From Elymus sibiricus (Eukaryota > Streptophyta > Magnoliopsida > Poales > Poaceae): a stretch of DNA of 64,000 nt. Positions 43,677 through 55,247 of the stretch are shown piece after piece (position 1 is the first letter of the stretch; each line of letters starts with the position of its first letter). The notes under the pieces are model-generated. The model saw nothing but the letters and a program-made list of their open reading frames with translations, did not search any database and was not told the DNA's origin. The translations under genes and the position numbers were made by a program. The stretch spans positions 238,470,866 to 238,534,865 of the forward strand of contig CM077676.1 in the NCBI GenBank assembly GCA_039707655.1, given 5' to 3'.

Positions 43677-43920
43677 GTTGAGCATGATCATTATCGCATG
43701 TACATTAGGCAACTAGGATTTCATTTTATTATTTCCTAGTCTAGAGATATCTCCCGATCCTTTCCTTCTATACTGGATACGGTTGAGATATTATTGCCCA
43801 TGTACTCTATATATGCTACGGCATACAATCAATGCAAATATTGACAATCCACAGTTTGTAGCGATCTGAGTTGCCGTGTCGAGTAGCGCGTGCGCTCGTC
43901 CTCCCTGTATAGTGCGCCAC
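43677..43920 (+). repeat. Copia 3' LTR (right border uncertain)
   Basis: Starts TGTTGAGCATGATC directly after the polypurine tract, with a TACTCTATATATGC promoter/polyA-like stretch at 43803-43816. The end is probably near GCGCCACA at 43914-43921, by the TG...CA rule. No second LTR is available to confirm it. Confidence 0.6.
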
Positions 43921-43921
43921 A

Positions 43922-44520
43922 CGATTAAGAATTTTAGGTTAATTTTGTGATCCCACGGCAATGCAAGGTCATTCAGCTAATCCTTTGTAAGGTCAAAATT
44001 ACGTTGGCAATTTCCGCATCGAGCAGCGAAAAGGGAACACCATGTCGCGGTCAAATGCTTCGTGGCCGACTTTTATCTGTTATAGTAGAACGCCCGTGCG
44101 TTGCTACGGGCCATCGATATATTTTTGCCGGTAACAATCGAAAAGTAATTAAAATCCACTTCACTTGCGATGTAAGTTGATCCAAAATCTAATAGAATGT
44201 TGTGTAGAGCTAATTATTTTTCACAAACTAAGATTCGCTTGATGTGTTTAAGATATTTACGTATAATGTGAGGAATTGTCTTTAGCTTTATTTGCATGGT
44301 ACAATGTGAGTCGCATCATGATTTTAGTGAGCTTTAAATTGTAGGCTACCTATAGATAACTTGGTTGGTATTTTTCCTAAAACTGACTTTTTAGGCTATG
44401 TGATCCAACTAATTATCTCTTAGAAACTAACATCTACTTGATGTGCTTAAGATGTTCCTATGCAATGTTAGGAATGTTTTTCTTTAGCTTCATTCACAAG
44501 GTACATTATCACTCTTGCAA
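43922..44520. other. AT-rich region with a diverged tandem pair
   Basis: GCCCGTGCGTTGCTACGGGC (44092-44111) forms a short hairpin and resembles a motif found at the ends of grass DNA transposons. Two diverged units follow (about 44190-44335 and 44395-44510), each with a CTTGATGTG.TTAAGAT core and TCTTTAGCTT. No gene is seen. Confidence 0.4.
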
Positions 44521-45360
44521 TGCGCGTCGAAGCTCCTGAGTCTGTGGGACTTTTTGAAGCATCTAGTGAAGGTTGTATGGTGTGCCCAATATTGCCGACG
44601 TTATGCTTGCATCATCATGTGTTGAGCTGCAAACAATGGTGAAGTCGGTACTCCGCCCGCTTCGTAGGCTAGAGCAGTCTTTTGTGCTTATGTTAGCATG
44701 GGCGACCAACTTATTGGAGCGAAAAGAGGTGTCTGATGGTGTGCAGGGGTCGATGCTCATCGCGCAGGCACCATTGGTGGCAAAAGATGGGGTCCATGGT
44801 GTCATGGACAATGTTCGGTTGTTGCCTTCGGAGTTGCTCCCGTGGAGTTTGCTAGACAACTTGCGTTAGTCCGACGTATGGTCTTCATCGACAAGGTGGA
44901 TTATGAGTTTAGCCTAGCTACTTCTATCTCTGATGATATCTAAGCTGCTACAAAGGGATGTGCTTTGGCGACCGAGGACGAGGGCACTTCACATGACTTA
45001 ACCGAGTTGAGCACAAGCCTCATTGACATGCCTTTGATCACGGAGAGGTTGAATCGCCTTATTAATGTGAAGAATATCAACAGCGTCAACCAACTGGTGA
45101 GCACCGCCATGGATGAAAACCGTGCAATATGTTAGACGCGACAATGTGTTTCCTTCTTTGGTGCTTTTTATTTTGAGAGTAGTTCGCATGAGGTTTCACC
45201 GGTTGGCTTTTTTTTACATGCCGTCAGTGGTGTCCTTGTTAGATGTTTGCAGTTGGTGTGGGCTTGGCCCTAAACATATCGGTTTTCGTCTGATTTTGCA
45301 TCAATTAACTGGGCAACTATCTTCTTCTTAATTAATGAAAAGGGAAACCTTTTGCTTCTA
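44521..45360 (+). pseudogene. Unidentified decayed coding-like block, possibly LINE
   Basis: A 98-codon frame (44573-44869) and a neighbouring frame (VAFGVAPVEFARQLALVRRM, about 44820-44880) look like former protein-coding sequence but show no family motif I can name. The block ends TTAATTAATGAAAAGGGAAACC at about 45330-45350, followed by A-rich sequence. That resembles the 3' end of grass LINEs. Identity is uncertain. Confidence 0.3.
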
Positions 45361-46957
45361 TCTCTAAAAAATGTTAAGAAGAAAAGAAATGAACCATGTT
45401 CATAAAAAAACGCAAATACCCCTGTTCTAAATAAACAAATAAAAAACCTACCCTCAAAGAAAAGAAAAAAAGACATCCACCCATCTCCTCTCACCACACA
45501 GCCACACCAGCCACTCACATGGCATCGGCTGCCGCTCCTCTTCCCTCCACAGCCCCTCCTATCCCGCCACGGCCTCGATCGCCGCCTCCTCTCCCGCCAC
45601 GGCTAGCCAACCCTGAACCATGTCCACCCTCTGTACGGGCACTGCAGCCGGAGCCCCATTGAGAAAATTCCAAAATCCATTGTTACTTGTTTATGAGACT
45701 GAAAATGGCCAGGATATCCCATCCAAAATGTATAGGAGAAATTGACTTTAAATTTACAATAGAAAATATAAGATTGAAGCATCTTGATTAGACTGAATAT
45801 GAAAGCCTTTAGTACAGCCTATTGCTTTGGTTCCATCAGACTATCATGCGGTCAGATTTCAGATGACTAATTGTTTTTCAAGGTGAACATCACAGATCTT
45901 TGAACTACAGGATTGTGATTCTATAGCTGCAATGATGCTATTCTTTATCACTTGGTATGCCATTACTTCCTACCTACTTGAATTCCCCTATTCCCAGTTA
46001 ACGGGATTTTGAGTTTTTTGACATTTCCTTAAATGATTATATGGAACTTCTGATAACACACCACACACAGTTTTCATTCTCTACAAGAACTGGAGAAGTA
46101 CAGGTGCACTTAACTACAAGCTACTCCCTCCGATCCAAAAAGTGTCGTGGTTTGAGTATTAGGGAATGCAAAGGTTAATGTAGCTATACAATTGATAAAA
46201 ATAGCATGCTCAAGTGTTCCAGGAACTAAACTGGGATTAGTGTCGTCACTGCAAATTGGGTTTGTTTTTGCTAGACATTTTTCCATCAATTGCGAGAAGC
46301 TGAACTTTAATGCCTGGAATCTACAGCAAAATTAAATCAGTTAGTCCCTAATCAGCTCACCTTATGTTGAGCAGTTCAACTACTACAATGGACTCTTTAG
46401 AGTTCAGATTTTGTATTGTTAATGGATGTTCGTTAATATGAAAATAATCCATGATAGGTTGTCGTGTCAACAAAGTGTCAGCCCAAGGCCAGAAGAGTAA
46501 TAAGTTTGGGAATCATAAGCAGAATCTAATAATTCTTATACCTTTAGATAGAGAAGATAAAGGTCTGGAGATGCTCATACCTAGGGGTACTCGCAATACT
46601 TCTAGATAGTGTTTGGTTACTTCACGTGTTCTTCGCCATTTCTCTCTCCAGACCAACCTATGCAATTTTTAAAATCCATCCTCATAAGATAGATGGGCCT
46701 TTTAGTGTGAAATGCACATATGTGAAATATGTTTATTATATTACTGCCCATGCATTACAACGGGGGCTATATGTATCCAGCTGGTTCAGCACAAACCGTA
46801 TGTAACATGTACCTTTAGGATTTATATATCACCCTTCTTCATCTTCTGCTTCCACTACCCCAATCCAAGCTCGCTGTCAGTATTTACTAAAGAACCGATG
46901 CACTTTTGTGAGGCTTTGCTGAGAGGATTCAGACCTTGCATTGCTCAATTATCAGAC
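45361..46957. other. Intergenic AT-rich sequence
   Basis: A 47-codon Pro-rich frame (45519-45662) lies in a CT-rich patch but has no homology I recognise. CTCCCTCCGATCCAAAAAGTG at 46131-46151 is one terminal repeat of a Stowaway MITE without a partner. GCCCATGCATTACAACGGG at 46746-46764 echoes the motif at 44092. No convincing gene is seen. Confidence 0.5.
46129..46160. mobile_element. Stowaway MITE end (single terminus)
   Basis: TACTCCCTCCGATCCAAAA is the usual Stowaway terminal inverted repeat. The reverse copy was not found within a few hundred bases, so only one end remains. Confidence 0.55.
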
Positions 46958-49900
46958 TGTGGCATCCTGGCTCAGAGAGACCGGAACACCCCGTATTCTA
47001 GCCCAGAGATCAAGTCTTCTGGAATACGGCACTGCTTGGCATAGAACAAACCAGCTCTTTATTATGAATAAACGGGGTACAAGGGTCTGATAGAATAAAG
47101 GTTACAGAGGGCACGACGACACTTCGCCTGCTAAGGTAGCTCTATGCTAGCAGCGGAACAACTCGAAGCGGAATAACTTCTAGCAGCGGAACAACGACGA
47201 CGGTGATGAACTCCACTCCACAGGGACTCTGGCTGGGACGCGTCCTAGAGCACAACCTCGGGATCCTCGACAAACAAGCAATCACGGCATCACCTGCAAT
47301 CTGGCATGACACGCCAGGTGAGTACTTTGAATGTACTCGCAAGCTCACAGCAACCAAAGCAATCAAGACATACAACAGCATGGCATTTACAGGTTAATCA
47401 TCAAAGATGAACACGATACTACTAGAACAACATGAGCATGGCAACAACATGAGCATGGCAACAACATGAGCATGGCATGTACATATAATTCATGATATGA
47501 ACAGGATGATACTAGCACTAGCATGCACGGGGGTCGACATTTAAGGTCTCATGGACCAACTTACTCTGCTCGGAGGTTACCTCATAACCACCATCTGTAT
47601 CAATCTTTCTTACCATCGTGATCATCACACGATCACCTCATGATCCACCATCATCATGAACACCATCGTGATCATCTCGTGACCACATAAAGATCAACCA
47701 ACTTCTTTCCTCATCGAACCAGGGTTGTTATTATTTAGATTTATTATTTCTGTTGACCCATAGTGTGACCTACTACGAACTGTGTCCATGACCGAGGACG
47801 CGGCTATCGATAGATTATACACTCTGCAGAGGTTAGTACACTGTACCCACACCACGGAACTCATGGCCTCGTGCTCCCATTTGGGTGGACCAACGACATT
47901 CTGACAAAACCAATCTATTGCATGACACTCTCCCGGCCACTCCGACAAACTCCCCTTTGGGCTATGTCCTGGGTTACCCTGATGCCAACATGTGACATCC
48001 GCCACCTTTGTGGCTGCCACCGTCGTGGCCAAACATAAACATCGTCCCAACGGGGACCTCGGATCCATACAACTCGGGTACTCAAGGCTTATGGTAGCCT
48101 ACCTGATCAGGGTAACGCGCACCCATAACCTTCCCTAGTAGGAGGCACCGGCGAGAGGCATGACAATAGACCGCATTAGGGCCTCCCTATCCAGGCAAGT
48201 GTGGTTGCACTGGTGAGCTCGATTCGGTGGCACCATGACTCAGCCAACAGATTTATTCAAGTTCGATTAATGTCAGGTTTAACTTGAATGGTGATGAGCT
48301 GAGTCATAACAACATAATGAAATAACAATGCATATGAGCATGATATCAGTGTAACCATGGATGGGCAACATAACCATTTAACAACATAGCATCAAAAATG
48401 ATAACTCATTTATTCTACGGGATGCAAATGAGCATGGCATACTGACAATCATGAATAAAACAAGTATTTTCATAATAAACCCTAACTATTCAAATGAGCA
48501 TATCGTTATCACTAGCATCGGAAAATAAATCCGAGAACTAACCTGATAATAATAATACTAGCAAATAATCATTTAACTTACTAGATGCAAATGAGCAAGG
48601 CATAAGAACGAGCATGGATTCACAAGCATATAATATTCACAAAATAATTAAATGAGCAAACATTTATTTAAATATTGGAGTGAAAACCATGGCTACTGCA
48701 AGGCCATCATGCAAGTGGCTGTCGTGGCTTGCCTGGGGATGAAAGATTCACCGGGGAGAAGTGCGGAGACACTCGCGAAAAAATTGCCGAAAAAGTTTCC
48801 CTCCCGGCGGAGCTGTTTTAAGGGCAAGGGCAAAATGGTCATTTTCACAGTGTGGCAACCTCATGAAAATGATACCATCGGAACGGGCTCGACGAACTGA
48901 GATCGTGGGCTTTGGAATCACCTGAATCGGAGTTACGGTCGCGAAGTTACGGTCGTTCGTTCGTTAGGCAGAAAAAGAATAAAAATGTGTTCATTTCTGC
49001 TGCTAACGGACGAACGTCCGCAATATAAGGGTTTCGGCGGCGGCTGCTGAAAACAGAAAGCGCCTTTCAGGAAATGCGCTTTCAAACGGGGAAAGCGTAT
49101 TTTGGTCCGAAGAAAAAATGGATTACGCTTTCTTTAACTGAAAACGTATTTTAGTCAAAACCGTTTCCACTTATCCACGTCAGCGCTGGCTGGGCAACCC
49201 TGGGTGTGACCGACAGGTGGGGGCCGCGGTGGGGTCCACGGCCAGCTGGAGGGGTCGCCGTCTTCCTCCTCTCGCCCACGCACGACCGGAGCAGAGGCGG
49301 GTTCCGGTGATGGCCGCCGGCGGCTCCGGCCACCGTTCGCCGTGCTCCGACCACCGGCGAGCTCGTGGAACTGAGCCGCACCCATCCCCGCATAGCACGG
49401 ACACCGGGAAGGGCTGGAGCGGCGGCGGCTCGAGGTGGCCGTGGGCAGGGGCGGCGGCCGTTCTTGGGGTCGAGGCTACTGGCGTCCCGGCGACCGAACG
49501 AGTAGGTGGGGAGGGTTATGGAGGCTAGGGGAGGTCCTTGGTGGGGCCAGGAGGGAGAGGGAGGGCTCGGTTCACCGGAATTTTAGAGGAGGTCGGCGGC
49601 GGCCATGGCGGCCATTGGAGAGTAGGGGGAGCTCTCGAGCTCGGTTGAGTGGCGGGGGTGGGCTAGGGGAGAGCGGTGAGGAAGCTTGTGAGGTCGGGAG
49701 GGCTCGGGGTGGCTTTATATAGCCGAGGCAGCGATGCCCTCGCTGGAAGCCGACGGGAGCTCGCGGTTGATGCTTCTGGCACGACCACGTGCGCGCGCGC
49801 ACGCGCGGAGGGGGAGAGAGGGCTAGGGGAGGTGCATTCGGTGCAAAGGTGCCGCGGGGAGCAAGAGGACAAATGCAACGCGACGACGGCCGCGGGCATC

Positions 49901-51392
49901 CCGGGACGGCGTGCTCGCCGGAGAGGAAAGAGGAGAGGGGGAGGGGTCCAGAGGGTACACGCGGACGCATGGGAGTGGGAGCAACTCAGAGGACATGGTG
50001 CGGTGGCGAGAGCTCGGCGTTTGGGCGGCGGCAGAGGGACCCGAAGTCCAGAGCACGCTTTCGGCGTGCCAGACCGCGTGGTCACTGCGTGAACAGGCGC
50101 ACGCGGTGCACTCTGGCCAACCAAACGATGTCTAGCGTCTTGTCCTTCCTAATTGGGTCCTACCTGAGGTGATAGCTCAAAGAAAGTCACTGTGAGTTGA
50201 TGGGAGGGATCGACTGAACTTGGCTGTTGCAAACTTAAGCAGGAAGTAGAGATCAAATGGGAGGGGATAAGGAGTAACCAGGATTTTTCAGGGGTTTAGG
50301 GTAGGAAGGACTATGATCCTGGGGATTTTGAAAAGATTTGGACTAATATTCATCATAGTTGCTTTACAACCACATATTCTGGTCCAGAAAGAAGATCATG
50401 AAGTAGCACTCACATGGTTGCTTGGGTTGAGCTAAAAATTTGTGGAGCATGATCATATGGGCATATGAAGGTACCATAAAAATTTCATCCCATTTCAATA
50501 AATATAAATGGTACTTCCTTCACAATGATCCACACTGGACAGAAACTTGGGGGAATTTTGTGGAGAAAAAGTTTTGGCAAAATAATGTGAGTTTTGGCAT
50601 TCTCACATTATTTAGGGATATTTAAGTCCTGGATTAATTTCAGAATTTTTGAAGTAATAGAAAATATATTTGCTTCACAAACTGAAATTGTGACCAGAAA
50701 CCAAGATTGGATGGTGTGCTCACACAGATTGTTGGATGGAGATGAAATTTGGTGGAGAGTAATGATTTGATCATATAAATGACCTACCAAAATTTTAACT
50801 CATTTGGATTAGCCTAGATAGTACTTCCTTCACAAAGCTTCTCTCTGGACAGAAACTTTGGAAATTTGCTGAGGAAGATTTACTAGGCAAATGGATGAAT
50901 TTTGGCATGTGGCAATTATTTGGATAGGAAAGAGTGCCCAAAAACTTTGAGGGCAATAAAGAAAATATAAATAGCACCTCCTTCACAAAGTGCCATTCTG
51001 GACAGAATGGAAAATGAATATTCCAGAATTATTTTTGAACTAGGCAAGGATGGGTTTTGACATATTAGTGGAAGATATTATCCAAAGAATTTATGAGAAT
51101 TTTGTGGGAATTTTATGGAAGACAGAAATATAGGTTGCTTCACAACCTAGGGCAAACAGGGTTATTCCTTTAATAGAAAAAGGAATATTCCCAAGGAATA
51201 AATATTGGGGTTGGGCTAAGATGGAAATGAAATGGCCTCGGGATAGATTTGAGAGTGACAAGCCACTTGGAAGTGGCAGGAGAGAAGATCTTCCCAGGTT
51301 TCAAGACCACATAGCCACGGAAAAAGAACTCCAAATAAAAAATTCGAAGAAATCCAAAAGAAAAAGAAAGGGCCAAAAATCGGGGTGTTACA
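46958..51392 (-). mobile_element. Solo LTR, 4.4 kb, with target duplication CAGAC
   Basis: Termini are TGTGGCATCC and CGGGGTGTTACA, flanked by CAGAC at 46953-46957 and 51393-51397. It is homologous to 13656-17753: both share the ends, the GGCAAGGGCAAAATGGTCAT block (48821 onward) and a GC-rich core (49150-50100). No internal region, primer-binding site or coding domain is present. Reading frames in the GC-rich core are on both strands and unlike any protein family. It was probably formed by LTR-LTR recombination. Confidence 0.75.
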
Positions 51393-51397
51393 CAGAC

Positions 51398-53480
51398 GTC
51401 AAGTAAATGAAATTGAAACATACAGTTGTAGTAAGCAAAGGAATCAAGCAGGTAATCATGATTGACTCACCAACAAATAGATCAGAGTCCCTTCATCGTA
51501 CCTCGGTCTGTGTCATTTCGGGGAGCACACGTCTGGATCATCTTCCTCCCCTCGATCAACATATGAGGTTTGTAACAGGAAAAAACCTACCTGGGCAATG
51601 ATTTTTTTATAGGAAAACACTGACAATGGCATTTTTACATATACAGCGCAACTAAATTGTCCGCTACTTGTTCAGTCACAACAGATGAAAGTATGATGGT
51701 ACAATATTTTCTCCTACATTTAAACTACATCCATGGGCAGTTAGGGAATGTGCTACTTATTTCAATCTCCACTGCGGTACACAAATTTAAAGTTTTAGAA
51801 GCTTTGCTAGAGAAAATCCTTAAGTTCCAGCATAGCAGTGCAGACTGCTTCCCCTTCATACTGCTCCCCCTTCATGTTCCGTGCCTTATTTCAGTATCAC
51901 AGAGTAACCAGAGTAAGTCTCGAAAGCAATATTACTTATACCTCAACTCACAGGTCACAGCCAACTGTACCCATTTTTTAGCCCCCACAATTTGACCATG
52001 CAAGGGATTCAGGGTGTTCACAAATTTTCCCATCTCACAAGGGACTACATCTCATTTATCATCTCTAATGATAATTCCCAACTACCATTAGAATTTTCTG
52101 TAGAAGAAAGCTCCATCACAGTTTACCTTCAAAGTTACACTTTCAATTCGTTGCAATTCCCTTTGTTTTGTTTTCAGGTCTTCTTCTCTGTTATTGAAAA
52201 AAGTGCCCTCCATCTTTTGGTACTTTCATTCATGCAGAGTTGCAGACAGGGAATTTCTGTTCCACATGCATTCCCCTCCTGTACAGACTCATATAGATAG
52301 CCAAAAATCGTTTTAACCAAACTTGTTCTCATCAAAATTTTACAACAACTTGTGGACAAGTAACCAAATATAAAACCTCACCGTAATATTTTGGTCACCT
52401 ATCTTGACCACCTATTCATACAGATAGCCAACAAATAATGCGAAAGCCTCCATAAAAATCATTTTAGTCAAACTTGTTCTGATACTGCACTTGATTTTAT
52501 GTTCTGTCCAAGCACCATTTGGGACAACAACCACTAATCTGAGGAAATTTTTGTGGGTCACATAGTGGATCTCAAGTCAGGTAAGTCAACCTTGCCAACT
52601 CTTTGGGCAAATAGGAAGAGTCGTGGTAAGATCAAACTATACTGTGTCAAAGCATAAAAACAAGATGCCTCCAACATAACTATATAAGATTTCCATACTT
52701 GTGGCGACTTTGTAGGCGTGATTGTGTATCCTGTAATAAAAAATAAATTGCTTGAGTCTAATAATGTACTACCATTCTCAGAAAAACCTTTAGCACACAT
52801 TCGATCGGCGGTTTGGTACGCACCAATGCACTTGCCAAAGCTCTCATGGCCAGCTCTATACAACCTCTTTGGGATCTCTACTTGGTTCACTGTTGTGTTC
52901 AAGCTGGAAAAAATAATAAAAAACATACTGGGTATTCCTGAGATTTTGATCTAGAAATTTTAACAATTAGATGAACTGCAAATAATCAACTTAAAAAGGG
53001 AAGGAAAGAGTGAAAACCAGTAGAGTATATCACCAGTTCACATGTTTTTCTCGTAGATCCAATCTGGAATGAGCTCTTGCAGCAACTTCCGCTATTATTA
53101 TATTTCACCTAGAACCATGGCAACTCGAATCCAGGATGCTCAGGAAGAGATACATAAGGTATGAGAAATTCAGAGACATACTGAACTACTGCTCAAGTGC
53201 TCTTGCTGCATACCTCTATCAAAATCATAGGGGTTACTTGTGATTATCATGTGAATGAGCTCCTGCTTTGACTGATAGATAAGAAAGATGGTGTCAAAAG
53301 TGCTATGCAAGAATTTGAGATAATATATGCGAAGCCAGCTTCCTTCTCAAGTTCTCATGCAAAGATATGTTCTCCTTCTGCTTTCTCTGCAAAAAACGCA
53401 AGCATGTTAATATACTTCATCGGTTAACAAACAAGCAAATTAATATAAAGCTGTCAATAGATTTACATATTGCAGGAGGG
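51398..53480 (-). other. Gene-poor stretch with a possible minus-strand exon
   Basis: Most of this interval shows no coding pattern. On the minus strand about 52907-52832 there is an exon-like piece: TTTTTTCCAG acceptor, codons for VEIPKRLYRAGHESFGKCI, then a GTGCGT donor. GHESFGKCIG resembles the 'F..CIGM' stretch of plant respiratory burst oxidase (Rboh) N-termini, but the match is short. It could be part of a decayed gene whose 5' part is at 53560-53800. Confidence 0.3.
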
Positions 53481-53559
53481 AGCTTGGAAGAAAGCAAAGA
53501 GAATTGTCGACGTTATCAGTAGCAATTAGTAGATTGGTTGGAGACGTCGGCCGCCCTGG

Positions 53560-53800
53560 TCAACTGAACTCGTCGAAGCGGCGCTCGATGGCCTTCCAGC
53601 TCTCCTTGCTCTCCTCATACCTGACTGCATCCGCGACAACCACCCGCCGCCAGGCCAGATGCAAGCAACTCCGCACCTTCATCGATACCCGGGGCACGAA
53701 CTGACGCACCCCCTAGGCCAGACGGGAACCCCGCTTCATCAACCCCCGCGCGAATCCAGGAGGCCCCGATAGCCTCGTCGACTGCTGCGACATCATGCAG
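53560..53800 (-). pseudogene. Possible 5' coding remnant on the minus strand
   Basis: From ATGATGTCGCAGCAGTC (minus strand, about 53796) one frame runs through a TAG and then VRYEESKESWKAIERRFDEFS before a TGA near 53562. ESWKAIERRFDEFS resembles the segment preceding the CIGM motif in Rboh proteins (typically W..IERRF), consistent with the exon-like piece at about 52880. With two stops and no further exons found, this is at best a broken fragment. Identity is tentative. Confidence 0.3.
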
Positions 53801-54440
53801 TCTCCTCAACAATGGATGTAAGGTGGAGGCGGCAGACGCACAAGAAGAAGTCGGCGGCGGCGTCAGGCATGAGGGTGCGTGAGAGGGAGAGGTAGTAGGA
53901 GAAATGGCGGTGGGCACGAGGAAGAGAGAGAGCAAGGGGAGGCGGCGACGGGCGCGTGGAGGAGAGAAGTATGGAATGCGCTGTGGGAGGCGGCCAATGG
54001 TGAGGACTTGGGCTTTTGCTTCGGGAGGTTAGCGGCGGCGTGCGAGCAGGGTGGGGACAGGTGGACGGCGGCGGGGTGCGAGCGCGATGGGGACGGGCGG
54101 ACGGCGGCGGCGTGCGAGCGGGATGGGGATGGGCGGACGGCGGCGACGTGTAGCTCTTGCTCGGGAGTCTGAAAAGGGATGCGGCGTTGATTTGGTGGAG
54201 AGAAAATTGGAAACTGGAGGAGAAGAACGTTTCCTTTTTGCGCACGAATAGAGAGGTGGGACCGAATGAACGAAGGGAGCGGAGCGAAAGAAAAGAACTA
54301 TCACAAAACTGAACATCACGACGGCAAACTCCCCCTTTAGAATTAGAAGTAGAGATACCCACGTCCACCTCCAGGCTCCAGGGGTAATCCGGTCCATCCA
54401 ACCCGGATACGTGTCCTTACCCACCAAACGAGAGGAAATC
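53801..54440 (-). other. CT-rich leader-like region opposite the host gene
   Basis: The minus strand is rich in CTC/CCG and has the composition of a plant 5' leader or promoter-proximal region. It includes a 36-bp minisatellite (54041-54148). It lies head-to-head with the plus-strand gene that starts around 54850. No clear gene. Confidence 0.35.
54041..54148. repeat. Minisatellite, three 36-bp units
   Basis: Units begin TGCGAGC at 54041, 54077 and 54113, and a partial fourth begins at 54149. The 36-bp period preserves frame, so both strands show repetitive open frames. Confidence 0.9.
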
Positions 54441-55247
54441 GAGTATTAATTGGACGGCCCTCCAAAATCACTGGAAAATATTATGGTCTTCGTCTTCTCC
54501 TCCCACCCTCCGCAGCCGGCGAAGTAGAACAAGGAAAAGGTCCAATAGAAAAGTCTGGAGCAGCTGTGGCGACGGCCACGGCCAGGCCACTTTGGACGCA
54601 GGCAACGGCAGCCGGGAGTCACCGCCGATCGTTTCGTCGCGTGCCTGGCCAGGCAGGGTGAAAAAGGTCGAAAAGTAGCGGGGAATTTCTTCCAACCGCA
54701 GCGCACGCAACGAATCCAGCCACCAAAGGAACGGAGCGAATGGGAAGGAAGGGTTTGGATTCAAGCTGAGCCCGGTGCGCGCACCCACGCGCAGGACGGA
54801 GAGCGGAGGCAGCCGGAGGCGGCGGTGCTGTGTTTGATGAGCAAGTCTGGAACAAAAGGTATACGCAACCCTAGATCTTAGAAATCTCACTAGTCTCTCT
54901 ACCTGCTGCTTTGCTAGCTCCCCTGCCGCCCGGATCAGGTCGGTTTTACAGGTCAGCTTGGGTCTGGCGGCGGCCGCCGCCACGGTGACCACTCCGTTTC
55001 TCGCTGGTTCCGCCACGAGCTACGGATGGGGGACATGTTCTCGCCGTTCGGGTGTTAGATCTGCTTTGTCCGAGGATTTTGGACTTCTGGCAGCGCAGTT
55101 TGTCTCAGGTCAATCTGGGGCCTGTAGCTCTTGTTTATCCTTTCTGTGCATCTGGCAGCGACAGGTTCTCCTCGGAAATTCCTCATCTTTCAGATCTACC
55201 TGCTTGCTGTGGTTCTCTATGCGGCGGAGGAGGCCAATGGCTCAAGG
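54441..55247 (+). promoter_or_regulatory. Promoter and 5' leader region of the host gene
   Basis: GC-rich upstream sequence changes near 54830 to leader-like sequence with pyrimidine tracts. Short frames here lack motifs. The transcription start cannot be placed from sequence alone, and a leader intron is possible. Confidence 0.4.

Noticed and set aside
45519..45662. A 47-codon Pro-rich gene
   Set aside because: Short, low complexity, without recognisable homologue or splice context; kept only as a note in the intergenic feature.
49151..50172. Several overlapping frames in GC-rich DNA
   Set aside because: Inside the other solo LTR, on both strands, with low-complexity products and no family motif.
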